Virus record (IMG/VR): IMGVR_UViG_3300005613_000001
Location: 254,279 to 318,278 of that record
Strand: one strand, 5' to 3'
Length of the DNA stretch: 64,000 bases
Source: a virus
Shown: positions 41,219 to 49,717 of the stretch, piece by piece
Numbering within the stretch: position 1 is the first letter of the stretch
How the letters are laid out: every line of letters begins with the position of its first letter
Position numbers and translations under genes: made by a program
The notes under the pieces: generated by a model
The model's input: only the letters and a program-made list of their open reading frames with translations
What the model was told of the DNA's origin: nothing
Databases searched by the model: none

Positions 41219-42031
41219 CTAGGTATGATACTTAGCTATTTCCCACGCAACATCCTCAGCGATAGGACAATTCCCTGTAATTCCTCTATTAGCACAGAAA
41301 GGTAGTTGATAGGTAAGGTAGGGATAAAATCCTTGGATTTCGCCATTAACAGGTATTTCAGCTTGAATACCCTTTTTATGTAATTTCAAGCGTTCATATC
41401 CAATCAAAGCACAAGGTTCTGGCATTCTGAAGTTGAATCCCAACTCAGCAAAACTGGGCTTATTCTGTGTTGGACTAGCAATAGCTCTAATCGCCATAGC
41501 ATTGAGCTTAGAACCCCATTTAATTGCTATCATCCCCCCTTCAAAAGTAGATAGATTCTTTGTTTTATAGAAACTAAAACATCCCGCATCTCCAATGGTT
41601 CCTATTGGCTGGTTATAATACTCGCTGTAATAGGTCACTCCTAAAGCCTGTGCGGTGTCTTCTATTACTACTAAATTATTTGAGGCGGCTATTTCCATGA
41701 TTGTATCCATGTCGCACATTCTGCCAAATAGATGAACAGGAAGAATAGCCTTAGTATTTGGCGTGATTGCCGCCTCAATTAAATTGACATCAATCAGATG
41801 TCTATTGGGGTCAATATCTACAAAGACTGGTTTAGCACCGGCTATCATGATTGCTGCTGTTGTAGCCGGAAAGGTAAAGGGTGTGGTAATGACTTCATCT
41901 GTGGGTTTTAAATTCATTGACCACAGGGGGGCAATTAGGGCTGATGTGCCACTATTTACTGCTATCGCTTCCTTTACATCGAATTGTTTTTTAAATTCAT
42001 CTTCAAACAACTGGCGGATAATCTGCGGCAT
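41219..42031 (-). CDS. wbpE: WbpE-like sugar aminotransferase
   Basis: 270 residues from ATG 42031 (GAAGG site nine bases upstream). NSGTSALIAPLWSM, TTPFTFPATTAAI, VHLFGRMCDMDTIM, VIEDTAQALGV and CFSFYKTKNLSTFEGGM (PLP lysine) are typical of the DegT family. It is shorter than usual (about 360), with the C-terminal domain reduced. It overlaps the WbpD-like gene by 29 bases. In the known pathway WbpE makes the 3-amino sugar that WbpD acetylates. Confidence 0.75.
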   Translation of the reverse strand: MPQIIRQLFEDEFKKQFDVKEAIAVNSGTSALIAPLWSMNLKPTDEVITTPFTFPATTAAIMIAGAKPVFVDIDPNRHLIDVNLIEAAITPNTKAILPVHLFGRMCDMDTIMEIAASNNLVVIEDTAQALGVTYYSEYYNQPIGTIGDAGCFSFYKTKNLSTFEGGMIAIKWGSKLNAMAIRAIASPTQNKPSFAELGFNFRMPEPCALIGYERLKLHKKGIQAEIPVNGEIQGFYPYLTYQLPFCANRGITGNCPIAEDVAWEIAKYHT

Positions 42032-42518
42032 CGACGTGACCTTCAAATCTGGCGGGGACACCCCACACAATAGTATTATCTTCTACATCATGAGTGACAA
42101 CTGATCCTGCTCCTACCACTGCGTTTTCTCCTATAGTAATCCCACAACGTATAGTGGAATTAGCTCCTATAGTCGCCCCTTTTTTAATTAACGTTTGTTC
42201 AAATTCTCCCTGTCTGTATGCTCTGGGCAGCCTAACATTAGTAAACACTACTGAGGGACCAACAAACACGTCATCTTCTATTTCTACACCTTCATAGACG
42301 CTGACATTGTTTTGTATTTTAACACGATTGCCTATTATCACATTTGGGCCAATATTTACATTTTGACCTAAAGTGCAATTATCGCCTATGATTGCTCCAT
42401 TTTGAATGTGGCAAAAGTGCCAAATATTAGTTTCATTTCCTATATCAACACGTCCATCTGCACAAGATGATTCATGTATGTAATATGTTGTTCCATTTGG
42501 TAATCTATTAATCTTCAT
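42003..42518 (-). CDS. wbpD: WbpD-like hexapeptide N-acetyltransferase
   Basis: 171 residues with a left-handed beta-helix: IWHFCHIQNGAIIGDNCTLG, NVSVYEGVEIEDDVFVGPSV, VFTNVRLPRA and GATIGANSTIRCGITIGENA closely follow the WbpD/WlbB pattern, including NVRLPRA. Acetylates UDP-3-amino sugars using acetyl-CoA. Start inside a 10-bp palindrome (42516-42538). Last seven codons overlap the next gene. Confidence 0.8.
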   Translation of the reverse strand: MKINRLPNGTTYYIHESSCADGRVDIGNETNIWHFCHIQNGAIIGDNCTLGQNVNIGPNVIIGNRVKIQNNVSVYEGVEIEDDVFVGPSVVFTNVRLPRAYRQGEFEQTLIKKGATIGANSTIRCGITIGENAVVGAGSVVTHDVEDNTIVWGVPARFEGHVDAADYPPVV

Positions 42519-42538
42519 TACTCTATTATAGAGTAATG
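42516..42538. promoter_or_regulatory. 10-bp palindrome over a start codon
   Basis: CATTACTCTA-TTA-TAGAGTAATG, a perfect inverted repeat between divergent genes. It contains the WbpD-like ATG (42518-42516) and a TATAATAG box on the minus strand. It may be an operator or a start-hiding hairpin. Confidence 0.45.
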
Positions 42539-42553
42539 AAAAGGAGACTGCAA

Positions 42554-43423
42554 ATGAACTTTGCTATAATTGGCGTGGGTGGTTATGTAGCCAAAAAACA
42601 TTTGAAAGCCATTAAGGATACGGGAAATAATCTTCTTGCTGCTGTCGATATACACGATTCAGTAGGTATTCTTGACTCTTTTTTCCCGAGGTGTCAATTT
42701 TTCACAGATCTTGAGAAATTCCTACATTTCATAGAGGGTAAAGTAGATTATGTTGTCGTTTGCACTCCTAATTATTTACATTTCACGCATTGTATGGCAG
42801 CGATCAGCTATGGTGCTAATGTAATCTGCGAGAAGCCCTTAACCCTCACTCCTACTGAGCTTCACATGTTGAAGTGTTTTGCTAGGGATAACAAAAAAAC
42901 TGTAAATGTTATCCTCCAATTAAGATTGCATCCTGCCACTGAAGATTTAAAAACCGAGTCTATGAACAATGAAGTAAATCTTCGTTATATTACTCCAAGA
43001 GGGCAATGGTATGATGTGTCTTGGAAGGGAGATAAGAGTAAATCAGGCGGACTGTTAATGAATATTGGTGTCCATATGTTTGATTTGTTGTTACATCTGT
43101 ATGGTGATATGGAAAGTCAAGCTGGAACTTACATACATGAAAAAACAGCAGGAGGCACTTTGTTTTTAAATAAGGCCAAAGTGCGTTGGCATCTTTCTAC
43201 TTTTCATGATGAGTGGGATTCACAAGAACCAACACCAAGTAGAATGCTTCAAGTTAATGGAAAGCCACATTGGTTTGATGATGATTTTAACGATTTGCAT
43301 ACATTAAGCTATGAAAAAATCCTAAATGGAGAGGGATTTACTATCGAAAATGCTAGAAAATCAATTGAATTAGTTAACGCCATATATAAAACATATGAAA
43401 GCAATTCTATTCGGGTGGGATAA
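42554..43423 (+). CDS. wbpB: WbpB/WlbA-like NAD-dependent oxidoreductase
   Basis: 289 residues from ATG 42554 (GGAG site). MNFAIIGVGGYVAKKHLKAI (Rossmann loop), DTGNNLLAAVDIHDSVGILD and VICEKPLTLTPTELHML (EKP) follow the WbpB/WlbA pattern almost word for word. It oxidises UDP-GlcNAcA at C3, the step before WbpE. It overlaps the next gene by 29 bases. Divergent from WbpD/WbpE genes. Confidence 0.8.
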   Translation: MNFAIIGVGGYVAKKHLKAIKDTGNNLLAAVDIHDSVGILDSFFPRCQFFTDLEKFLHFIEGKVDYVVVCTPNYLHFTHCMAAISYGANVICEKPLTLTPTELHMLKCFARDNKKTVNVILQLRLHPATEDLKTESMNNEVNLRYITPRGQWYDVSWKGDKSKSGGLLMNIGVHMFDLLLHLYGDMESQAGTYIHEKTAGGTLFLNKAKVRWHLSTFHDEWDSQEPTPSRMLQVNGKPHWFDDDFNDLHTLSYEKILNGEGFTIENARKSIELVNAIYKTYESNSIRVG

Positions 43424-44177
43424 AGATGTAGGTTTGATGGAATTGACCTACAAATGCTATATGAAGTTATGGCCTGGTTGCCCGCTAGAGTTTAGAGTCC
43501 CCATTAACGACATTAAAAACCCTGATTTTGAATATTTTAAAACGAGGCGGAATGTTTCATTACATCATTGTGATTCTCACATGCGAGATACATTCATTGC
43601 ATTGTTAGATGGTATAGAAGATGAAGAATGGATATATTGGTGTATTTCTGATCGTTACCCTGTTGCTCTACACCCAGATATACATAAGCTTTATAAAAGT
43701 ATAAATGAAGTTCCCAATGATGTATCAACTATAAAACTGTTTTACTATCTTCGTTCTGACCGCCCATGTAATCAAAAATTTAAAATTGAAGGTTTGGATT
43801 TTTATGAAATTAAAGCAAAAAACCCGGAATGGGGGTTTTGGCTTCATCAATTTGTAAAATGTAAATGGTTTAAAAACATAGTATTGCACAAATCAATTAA
43901 AGATTATAAAAAACCATCACAAGATAAACCTATTAAGATTAAACGTAAATTGAATGAAATTATGTCAAATGATAAATCAGTAGCTCCACACGAAGATGAT
44001 AATTTACTCATATTGGGAGAACCTTCTATGAGAAAAAATAGGCTGACAAAGAATGGATGTGAAGATTTAAATACGATGAAGTGCAAGCTTACTGGTCGCA
44101 AAGTTTCTAGCAAGTCAGTATATTGGCCTGAAACTAAAAAAATAAAGCCCGGATATAAGGCTATTCGGGATCTTTAA
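43395..44177 (+). CDS. hypothetical, possibly glycosyltransferase-like
   Basis: 260 residues. The N-terminal part (LTYKCYMKLWPGCPLEFRVP) and EEWIYWCISDRYPVALHPDI could be a GT-A fold with a DR/DxD-like acidic site, but the family is not certain. Coupled to wbpB, so likely transfers or modifies the sugar made by the trio. Overlaps the UvsW gene by 17 bases. Confidence 0.4.
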   Translation: MKAILFGWDKDVGLMELTYKCYMKLWPGCPLEFRVPINDIKNPDFEYFKTRRNVSLHHCDSHMRDTFIALLDGIEDEEWIYWCISDRYPVALHPDIHKLYKSINEVPNDVSTIKLFYYLRSDRPCNQKFKIEGLDFYEIKAKNPEWGFWLHQFVKCKWFKNIVLHKSIKDYKKPSQDKPIKIKRKLNEIMSNDKSVAPHEDDNLLILGEPSMRKNRLTKNGCEDLNTMKCKLTGRKVSSKSVYWPETKKIKPGYKAIRDL

Positions 44178-45573
44178 TTACTATTGGGTGACCTTCAGAT
44201 TTAAGCGTATTGATTCTCTGTTCGGAGTGATCTCGTAAATAATCATTTATATTAAATAAAAAGTCATAATACTTGAGAACATCCTTATCTCCGGCAGTTC
44301 TTAAACCTCTACCCATTCGCTGAATAACACTATGTTCAGCTTTACCTCCAGCGGCATTAATTAGATTGTGTATTTTAACATCTAAGCCCTTGGAGATAAT
44401 TTTTTGACTCACAATGGCGACGACATTTTCTGATGTTCGTAGTTTCTCTATCACCTCCTTCCGAACACCAACCTTATCTTCTCCCTGAATCCAATAGGAG
44501 CCGGGGATCATTTGGTTTAATGTCGTCCCCTGTGTGAGCCTTTCTACTAATATTAGTGTCCGCCCCTTTAATTTTGTAGCTAGCCGTTGAATTATCCCAT
44601 GTAAATAGTGATTCTCCGCGATGCCGAACTTGACAGCATCTTGGAAAATTTCATAGGGCAATTGTGGGTCATCTATATCAAAGAAGACACATTCTGACCC
44701 TGACAGGATACCTCTTTCCTGTAGTGCTTGGGTTGTGAGTTCTCCTGTGTCGGTAGCTTTAGTTTTGAAAACGGGGCCGAAATACCCTCTTACTTTAAAT
44801 TTATCTGTGCGGGCATTTTTGAATGGCGTAGCACTGATGCCTATTCTAACAGGTGCATTTTTGAGTTTTCTATAAACCGACATTGGCACTTTGCTCATAC
44901 ATGCATGCACTTCATCTACAAGAAGTGCCTTAATACGAGGAAATAGTTTCTCAAGTTTTTTTACCGATTGGGTAGTTGAGCAAGTGATGATATTTGGTTT
45001 TTTCTTAGAGCCATGCAATAAACCAACATTATCAAAATTACAATCTTTTAATACATCGTAGTTCTGTTCAGTTAGGTTGATGGTATCTGTTAAAACCAAA
45101 GTTGGGGTTCCTGGCGGCAAGGCACGCATTATGCCTGCGAAGATCGCTGTTTTCCCTGCCCCTGTTGGTGCTTTTACGATTCCTCTCTTGTATTTGAGAC
45201 TTTGATTTATCAAATCCACTTGATAATCACGCAATTCAAAAGACCCTTCTCCTCCTGGCATCCACCTGTTGAGGAAATCTTTATCAACGCTATCATATTG
45301 AAATTTGAAGCCACCTGTCTGGTCATCAATGTCATAGGGTTCTTTGAATTTGTATTTTAGAGCATATTCCACTTCTGGACGTAGGCCCGCGAGGAATCGC
45401 CCTTTTAATTTATCAAAGAAATCCGTATAACCATCCCAACGCCCCTGTTTAAAAGCTGCCACATGCCAATACCCCTCTTCCCTGAATCGCATGGCCTCCC
45501 ATAGCTTGTATTTTATAGCATCATTAGAGGTTAGGATTTGACCGTATATGTTGTCCAAGCGCAATGTAGTCAT
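44161..45573 (-). CDS. uvsW: UvsW-like SF2 helicase
   Basis: 470 residues. FELRDYQVDLINQSL (Q-like), IVKAPTGAGKTAIFAGIM (about 136-153), LVLTDTINLTEQNYD, LLVDEVHAC (about 218-226), GISATPF and IIQRMGRGLRTAGDKD give the SF2 set. The short N-terminal domain before DYQ matches UvsW/gp-type helicases acting on recombination and fork intermediates. Own promoter directly upstream, leaderless-like. Confidence 0.85.
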   Translation of the reverse strand: MTTLRLDNIYGQILTSNDAIKYKLWEAMRFREEGYWHVAAFKQGRWDGYTDFFDKLKGRFLAGLRPEVEYALKYKFKEPYDIDDQTGGFKFQYDSVDKDFLNRWMPGGEGSFELRDYQVDLINQSLKYKRGIVKAPTGAGKTAIFAGIMRALPPGTPTLVLTDTINLTEQNYDVLKDCNFDNVGLLHGSKKKPNIITCSTTQSVKKLEKLFPRIKALLVDEVHACMSKVPMSVYRKLKNAPVRIGISATPFKNARTDKFKVRGYFGPVFKTKATDTGELTTQALQERGILSGSECVFFDIDDPQLPYEIFQDAVKFGIAENHYLHGIIQRLATKLKGRTLILVERLTQGTTLNQMIPGSYWIQGEDKVGVRKEVIEKLRTSENVVAIVSQKIISKGLDVKIHNLINAAGGKAEHSVIQRMGRGLRTAGDKDVLKYYDFLFNINDYLRDHSEQRINTLKSEGHPIVIKDPE

Positions 45574-45579
45574 TATTTA

Positions 45580-45607
45580 ATTATATCAAAATCCACTTTT
45601 AAATCAA
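45580..45607 (-). promoter_or_regulatory. promoter for uvsW-like gene
   Basis: Minus-strand TTGATT (45607-45602), 16 bases, TATAAT (45585-45580); only six bases lie between -10 box and ATG at 45573, predicting a leaderless mRNA. No ribosome site. Confidence 0.6.
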
Positions 45608-45666
45608 GTGGTTAATAGAAATATATAGAGTAGGCATGATGGAGTGCCATTTTGTAAAGGAGTGCT

Positions 45667-45996
45667 GTGTCTAAAACCACAATCGCAATTATTGCATTCA
45701 TGTGGATTTTCGTGGGGGCTGTTGAATTATACGATGTTTATTATTCAATAAAACTTGCGGAATATCTCTACGATAATGAACTTAACCCTATTGGAAAGTA
45801 TTTAATTCAATTGGATGGTGGTTCTGTTGCGCTTTTCATGGTTATGAAAATCACTGCAATGATTGGCGTTTTGTCAGGTGTCATTTTCTTTTTCCACACA
45901 AAGAGATATATTCTAGGATGGCTGTTCTTAATTTTAGCCTTTTCTTCCCGACTTATATTATTAATATTTCTTGAAACTGGGCACCTTTGGTTCTAG
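45667..45996 (+). CDS. four-helix membrane protein
   Basis: 109 residues, GTG start with GGAG upstream. Four hydrophobic segments (about 5-20, 50-75, 80-95 and 95-107 in tight succession). DVYYSIKLAEYLYDNELNPI between the first and second resembles the DUF5658-type family. No function known. Confidence 0.55.
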   Translation: MSKTTIAIIAFMWIFVGAVELYDVYYSIKLAEYLYDNELNPIGKYLIQLDGGSVALFMVMKITAMIGVLSGVIFFFHTKRYILGWLFLILAFSSRLILLIFLETGHLWF

Positions 45997-46006
45997 ATAG
46001 AGTAAT

Positions 46007-46309
46007 ATGAAGAATTTCCGAACATGGCTAGAACAGCGACAAAAAGGCAAGAGCCTGCCTGAAACGGGATACCCACATAGATATACGACAATTTATAGGG
46101 CTACCAATGAATTTGAATTCAAATCAATGGATTATGTAACCCTGAGTCGTAAATGGGCAAAAGAACACGCCGAGCATCAAACGGCTGTGGAAGAAGAACC
46201 TTACCACGTTATAAGAGCTATGGTACAGGCAGATCAAGTTTTTGAGGCGTACAATCCAGGGGAATATTTTTACGACGGACCAACTATTCGCGGGAAGCTT
46301 TGCACTTAG
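46007..46309 (+). CDS. tagged small ART-like protein
   Basis: 100 residues. MKNFRTWLEQRQKGK is the shared tag. TIYRATNEFEFKSMDYVTLSRKWAKEHAEH has the R...STS-like order of Arg-type ADP-ribosyltransferases (Y-R-A start, TLS strand), followed by VIRAMVQADQVFEAYNPGEYFYDG. A Glu in the last part could be catalytic. Length fits a minimal ART. Tentative, since sequence similarity is weak. Overlaps the convergent gene by 26 bases. Confidence 0.5.
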   Translation: MKNFRTWLEQRQKGKSLPETGYPHRYTTIYRATNEFEFKSMDYVTLSRKWAKEHAEHQTAVEEEPYHVIRAMVQADQVFEAYNPGEYFYDGPTIRGKLCT

Positions 46310-46514
46310 GGCAAATTTTGAATTCATCTACGATTTCCCAACCCACACCCCCAGGATCATGGGTTTTGACCCTCTTTTTTTTACCACCTAGCTGAATCAT
46401 CCCTTGATTAGCGTATTTTCGGTAGGGATATGTCTTGCGCCGCTTCTTTGCAATATAGATGATTGCAGGAATCTTTGGTTTAACTATGGCGTTACATAAA
46501 TCACAGCGGTACAT
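46284..46514 (-). CDS. zinc-ribbon protein
   Basis: 76 residues from ATG 46514. MYRCDLCNAIVKPKIP and ICPKCKAS at the two ends form a four-Cys zinc ribbon around a basic centre (KKRRKTYPYRKYANQG). Longer frame upstream covers a terminator and is rejected. Possibly nucleic-acid binding. Confidence 0.6.
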   Translation of the reverse strand: MYRCDLCNAIVKPKIPAIIYIAKKRRKTYPYRKYANQGMIQLGGKKKRVKTHDPGGVGWEIVDEFKICPKCKASRE

Positions 46515-46539
46515 TAAACTATAATAGTATGAATTTAAT

Positions 46540-46573
46540 AAAAAAACACCCTCGCTTTTGGCGAGGGTGTTTT
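46540..46573. terminator. bidirectional terminator
   Basis: ACACCCTCGC-TTTTG-GCGAGGGTGT (46546-46555/46561-46570), preceded by A6 and followed by TTTT. Ends the lipoprotein mRNA on the minus strand and any plus-strand read-through. Confidence 0.85.
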
Positions 46574-46594
46574 CTCGGTTGAAATGCTGTTTAT

Positions 46595-46990
46595 TTAGAA
46601 GCAGCAACCACCGTACCAGCCCCAATGTCGGAATACACGACGAATGGGCTGACAAGCCCGAGGCTGACAGACCCGAGGCTGGCAAGTGGCTTTTGGCTCA
46701 CATACAGGCGGCGAACAGACTTCGGGTGCTGGTGTTTGGCATGATTGGCAACCAAACAAAGTACAGCTTCTCCTGAATGTCCGCGTCCTAACCAAAGCTG
46801 GCGCACTTGAGGGAGGTTCCACGACTAAAGGCGTAACTGCGCCTTCTACCGTTTCTGGAACATCTGCCGGAACTGAGGTTGTTCCCTCAGGAATTTGGGC
46901 AGGGGGTTCCGCTCCTTCGGTTTCTGCTGGTTTGCAACCGATTACGGCCACAGCACCTAGCAACAACAAAACTCCTAGCAGTCGCTTCAT
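46595..46990 (-). CDS. Cys/Arg-rich lipoprotein
   Basis: 131 residues. MKRLLGVLLLLGAVAVIGCK is a signal peptide with a lipobox (AVIGC, Cys19). A Pro/Val/Glu linker follows, then a C-terminal part with repeated CxP-R/Q-x-C units (CEPKATCQPRVCQPRACQP) and GWYGGCCF. The GGAGG site lies just upstream. Likely an outer-membrane or surface lipoprotein, possibly superinfection exclusion. Its own terminator follows, so it is monocistronic. Confidence 0.7.
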   Translation of the reverse strand: MKRLLGVLLLLGAVAVIGCKPAETEGAEPPAQIPEGTTSVPADVPETVEGAVTPLVVEPPSSAPALVRTRTFRRSCTLFGCQSCQTPAPEVCSPPVCEPKATCQPRVCQPRACQPIRRVFRHWGWYGGCCF

Positions 46991-47035
46991 TTGAGCAACC
47001 TCCTTGAAAAAAAGGTGGGAAATAAGGGGGACTCT

Positions 47036-47224
47036 TTAGCCTTTATCCCAACAACGGACAAAGGCTCCACATAGCTTGCAATGCACATCTCCATCATGCC
47101 ATCTCATGCTGTAATTGCGAACTTCATGATGTTCAGGGTCAGAGCCGCAATTACGACATTTCATTTTGTTAGAACTCAGGTGTCCTACCTCTTCATTAGC
47201 CTGAATAACTTGCGTATCATCCAT
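47036..47224 (-). CDS. small zinc-finger-like protein
   Basis: 62 residues with CRNCGSDPEHHE and CKLCGAFVRCW, two CxxC pairs. Overlaps the AtpZ-like gene by 8 bases. Function unknown. Confidence 0.5.
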   Translation of the reverse strand: MDDTQVIQANEEVGHLSSNKMKCRNCGSDPEHHEVRNYSMRWHDGDVHCKLCGAFVRCWDKG

Positions 47225-47438
47225 TTTGACGATTACTCTCCTTTGCTAATTGTAGTAATTGATACATTCCCAATGCAAATCCTAATACTACTCCCAAGAT
47301 AACAAAGACGGGTAGTGTTCCTAATTTGCTATCTACCCAAATACCTCCTACACCTGGGAGTGCCATTGACAATGATATGGTGGTGACTCTAGATACCCAC
47401 TCCATCGCTACCGCCATTGGTGGTCTCGGCTCGCTCAT
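47217..47438 (-). CDS. AtpZ/AtpI-like membrane protein
   Basis: 73 residues. MALPGVGGIWVDSKLGTLPV followed by a hydrophobic FVILGVVLGFALGMYQLLQLA matches the AtpZ (ATPase_gene1) pattern G-x-W-x-D-x-x-x-G-T-x-P. Two transmembrane segments. In bacteria AtpZ/AtpI assist F-type ATP synthase assembly or Mg uptake. A phage copy is unusual and may be host-derived. It overlaps the gene at 47389 by 50 bases. Confidence 0.6.
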   Translation of the reverse strand: MSEPRPPMAVAMEWVSRVTTISLSMALPGVGGIWVDSKLGTLPVFVILGVVLGFALGMYQLLQLAKESNRQNG

Positions 47439-47742
47439 TTTCTTCCTCCCGCATTTTTTCTGCTGTTACAGTAAATTTATATTTCTTATCTCGCTCAACC
47501 CCTAGCGCACGCATTACGTCACCTGGGTAAAGCTGTTCCAAATATGCTTGAACTAATTTTGGCTCAAATTCAACACCACGCATTTGGCAAGTTTCTCTAC
47601 AAGTTTCTTCTTCTAGTTTTCTATCTGTTTCAAAATCTTCTGCGCCGACTACACCAATTTTATCTTCTTCTGACACACCACTCCACAAAAAACACTCTCC
47701 ATCTCCACTTATCTTTGCAATGAAGGTGACTTTATTTTTCAT
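47389..47742 (-). CDS. hypothetical protein
   Basis: 117 residues, beta-rich start (VTFIAKISGDGECFLW) then helical and acidic with a Glu-rich tail. It overlaps both neighbours (50 and 11 bases), so it is part of a tight minus-strand operon 47036-48283. No family recognised. Confidence 0.5.
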   Translation of the reverse strand: MKNKVTFIAKISGDGECFLWSGVSEEDKIGVVGAEDFETDRKLEEETCRETCQMRGVEFEPKLVQAYLEQLYPGDVMRALGVERDKKYKFTVTAEKMREEENERAETTNGGSDGVGI

Positions 47743-48283
47743 TTTTAATGGCTTTTGCTAGGTCTAAGAAAACATTGCCTATTTTAACTAAATCATCAGG
47801 AGAATCTAAAGCAATCATCATTTTAGATTGAAACACACTGTCGTTATCTTCATAGGCTATTACAACTTCTGGAACGACACCTTCCTCTGTTTCCATTTTG
47901 TCAAGTTCAACTAGGAATTCTCCATTCTGCAAGACGCATTTACATTTTGGCTCTGCATCTTTAATGGCTTTATTATAATCAATGTAACCTAGCTCTGTGG
48001 CAACTTCCAACAGCTTGTCCCAATGCTCATCTCCAATGGCTGCTGGATATGTTTGCATCGCATTATCAGCGGAGAAAACATCAACCAGAAATTTCCATTC
48101 TCCTATTTTACTGAACTCTTGGACGTTAGGATAAGTCGTTATGCGAACCGGCTTTCCATTTTCGTCATGCCAACACCAGTACGTCCTATGATATGCCCCT
48201 TGTGGTGTTTTTTGTGTTTTCTCTACTTCAATTTCCGCCAGTTTTGGAAGCATGCAAAACTGCACTAAAGAATCTCTATCCAT
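47732..48283 (-). CDS. hypothetical protein
   Basis: 183 residues of mixed fold, ending with a helical segment DLVKIGNVFLDLAKAIKN. First gene of the 48283-47036 operon. No recognised motif. Confidence 0.5.
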   Translation of the reverse strand: MDRDSLVQFCMLPKLAEIEVEKTQKTPQGAYHRTYWCWHDENGKPVRITTYPNVQEFSKIGEWKFLVDVFSADNAMQTYPAAIGDEHWDKLLEVATELGYIDYNKAIKDAEPKCKCVLQNGEFLVELDKMETEEGVVPEVVIAYEDNDSVFQSKMMIALDSPDDLVKIGNVFLDLAKAIKNEK

Positions 48284-48337
48284 TGGTTTAAATCCTAGTT
48301 ATTAACAGTAAATACTTCCAGAACAAAGGAGGTTTCT

Positions 48338-48559
48338 ATGACATTACTAGCAATTGCATGTCTAGTTCTCGCCGCCTTATTCCTTTGGAGATTTTTCACT
48401 CTTAAAAAGCAAAAAGAAGAAGAATCTGAGGAAAAAGGATTCGTAGTGATCGGAACTACAATTTTAGCTGTATGGCTATTTCCCGGTTCCGCCCTATTAA
48501 TTATCGGCTTAATTTTAATCGCCCTGTTATGTGGCGGTTGCGGTGGCTGCGGAATGTAA
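48338..48559 (+). CDS. small membrane protein with GGCGGCG tail
   Basis: 73 residues. Two transmembrane segments (about 2-17 and 36-64) around a charged KKQKEEESEEK linker; ends CGGCGGCGM. GGAGG ribosome site upstream. The Cys/Gly tail might bind metal or be modified. No family recognised. Confidence 0.5.
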   Translation: MTLLAIACLVLAALFLWRFFTLKKQKEEESEEKGFVVIGTTILAVWLFPGSALLIIGLILIALLCGGCGGCGM

Positions 48560-49363
48560 TCACGCCGCCCCTTTTAACTCCCTGAAAATTTCACTCAATG
48601 GTCGAGTGTCAATTCTATCGGGGCGTTCTATGTAAAGTTGCTTAGAAGCCTTGCTAATTCTAGCAAGGCTTCTAAATTCTTGCTCGTTATTTAATACCAT
48701 CAAGTATTCTGTGATGATTTGATCTGTGGGTGGGAATTGACCTTGAAGGTATACACACAATTTTTCAATGTGTTGTCCATCCTTATAGACATTTACAATA
48801 TGTCCATTGTTTCCTGGCAACTGATAAACTAAACCTGATCTTGCCCGAACACTTACAAATCCAAATCTTAAATAGGCGCGATATTGCTTTTCCCCAATCA
48901 CTCGCCTCAAAGTTTGTCTTGCACGTAGTTCTCGCACATCATCCACTGGCCCTAAAGGATTTCTTGTGCGGATTGCTGGTGCTTGACGCGATCTAATTAT
49001 TTCTTGTAGCCTTTGTTGTGGTGATTGGAGCGGTGTATAACCTTCAGCATAAAGATAAGGGGCGGGGTCGGTAGGTCCATACCACGCCATTCCCGTAGAG
49101 TCTTTCCTGATATAACATGTCTTATAGGTTTCTATATTGCTACTGCTAGTGATAGTAGCACGGTATTTAGTTGAACCTGAGCCCCAATCCCTCCAAGTAT
49201 TTTGTCCCCAATCCATAGTGACAAATGTTTTGCCATCTTCACCCAAATAACCACTGGTCGTATTATTGTCGTAAACTAGACAATTAGAAGCAGTAGTGGT
49301 TTTATTATAGGTGATCGGGTTATAGGTGATCGTGTAATCATCACTGGCGGTGTAGCCGGTCAT
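48560..49363 (-). CDS. hypothetical with Thr/Tyr-rich N-terminal region
   Basis: 267 residues. Residues 1-95 are Thr/Ser/Tyr-rich and beta-like (TITYNPITYNKTTTAS), suggesting a surface or virion domain. Residues 120-260 (RELRARQTLRRVIGEKQYRA, FVSVRARSGLVYQLPG, IVNVYKDGQHIEKLCVYLQG) match a conserved family I recall from phage and planctomycete genomes without a name. Convergent with and abutting 48338-48559. Confidence 0.5.
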   Translation of the reverse strand: MTGYTASDDYTITYNPITYNKTTTASNCLVYDNNTTSGYLGEDGKTFVTMDWGQNTWRDWGSGSTKYRATITSSSNIETYKTCYIRKDSTGMAWYGPTDPAPYLYAEGYTPLQSPQQRLQEIIRSRQAPAIRTRNPLGPVDDVRELRARQTLRRVIGEKQYRAYLRFGFVSVRARSGLVYQLPGNNGHIVNVYKDGQHIEKLCVYLQGQFPPTDQIITEYLMVLNNEQEFRSLARISKASKQLYIERPDRIDTRPLSEIFRELKGAA

Positions 49364-49366
49364 TAA

Positions 49367-49717
49367 TTAGCCTCCTGCTACCATTGCTACTGGAAGAAAT
49401 AAAACTTCCTCAGCGGTGGGATCAAATTCTTTCATCACTTGATCGGTAGCTTTGCCATCAACTCCTACGTTATATGGCACTAAACCTTGTTTTACAAGAT
49501 TGAGAAACATATCCTTCGCATCTCTAATTTGTTGTAAAACTCGGCTATCCCAAACTACTCGCTTGTCCCCATCATCGGCGGTCATTACCCGAAAAACTCT
49601 GTCCAGGTCACTAACCTCATTAGCATCTTGGACTAAGAGAGAATCAGGAATTTCAACCTCTACAGCAGCCCCTAATTTATTTGCCACTCTAACAACAGGT
49701 ACGGCTAAGGTAGTCAT
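49367..49717 (-). CDS. hypothetical protein
   Basis: 116 residues; N-terminal beta strands, helical middle (LQQIRDAKDMFLNLVKQG) and a hydrophobic end. Start overlaps the stop of 49714-49929 (ATGA). Part of the operon 48560-50559. Confidence 0.45.
   Translation of the reverse strand: MTTLAVPVVRVANKLGAAVEVEIPDSLLVQDANEVSDLDRVFRVMTADDGDKRVVWDSRVLQQIRDAKDMFLNLVKQGLVPYNVGVDGKATDQVMKEFDPTAEEVLFLPVAMVAGG

Noticed and set aside
46515-46685. N-terminal extension of the zinc-ribbon gene at 46284
   Set aside because: It spans a bidirectional terminator and the lipoprotein coding end.
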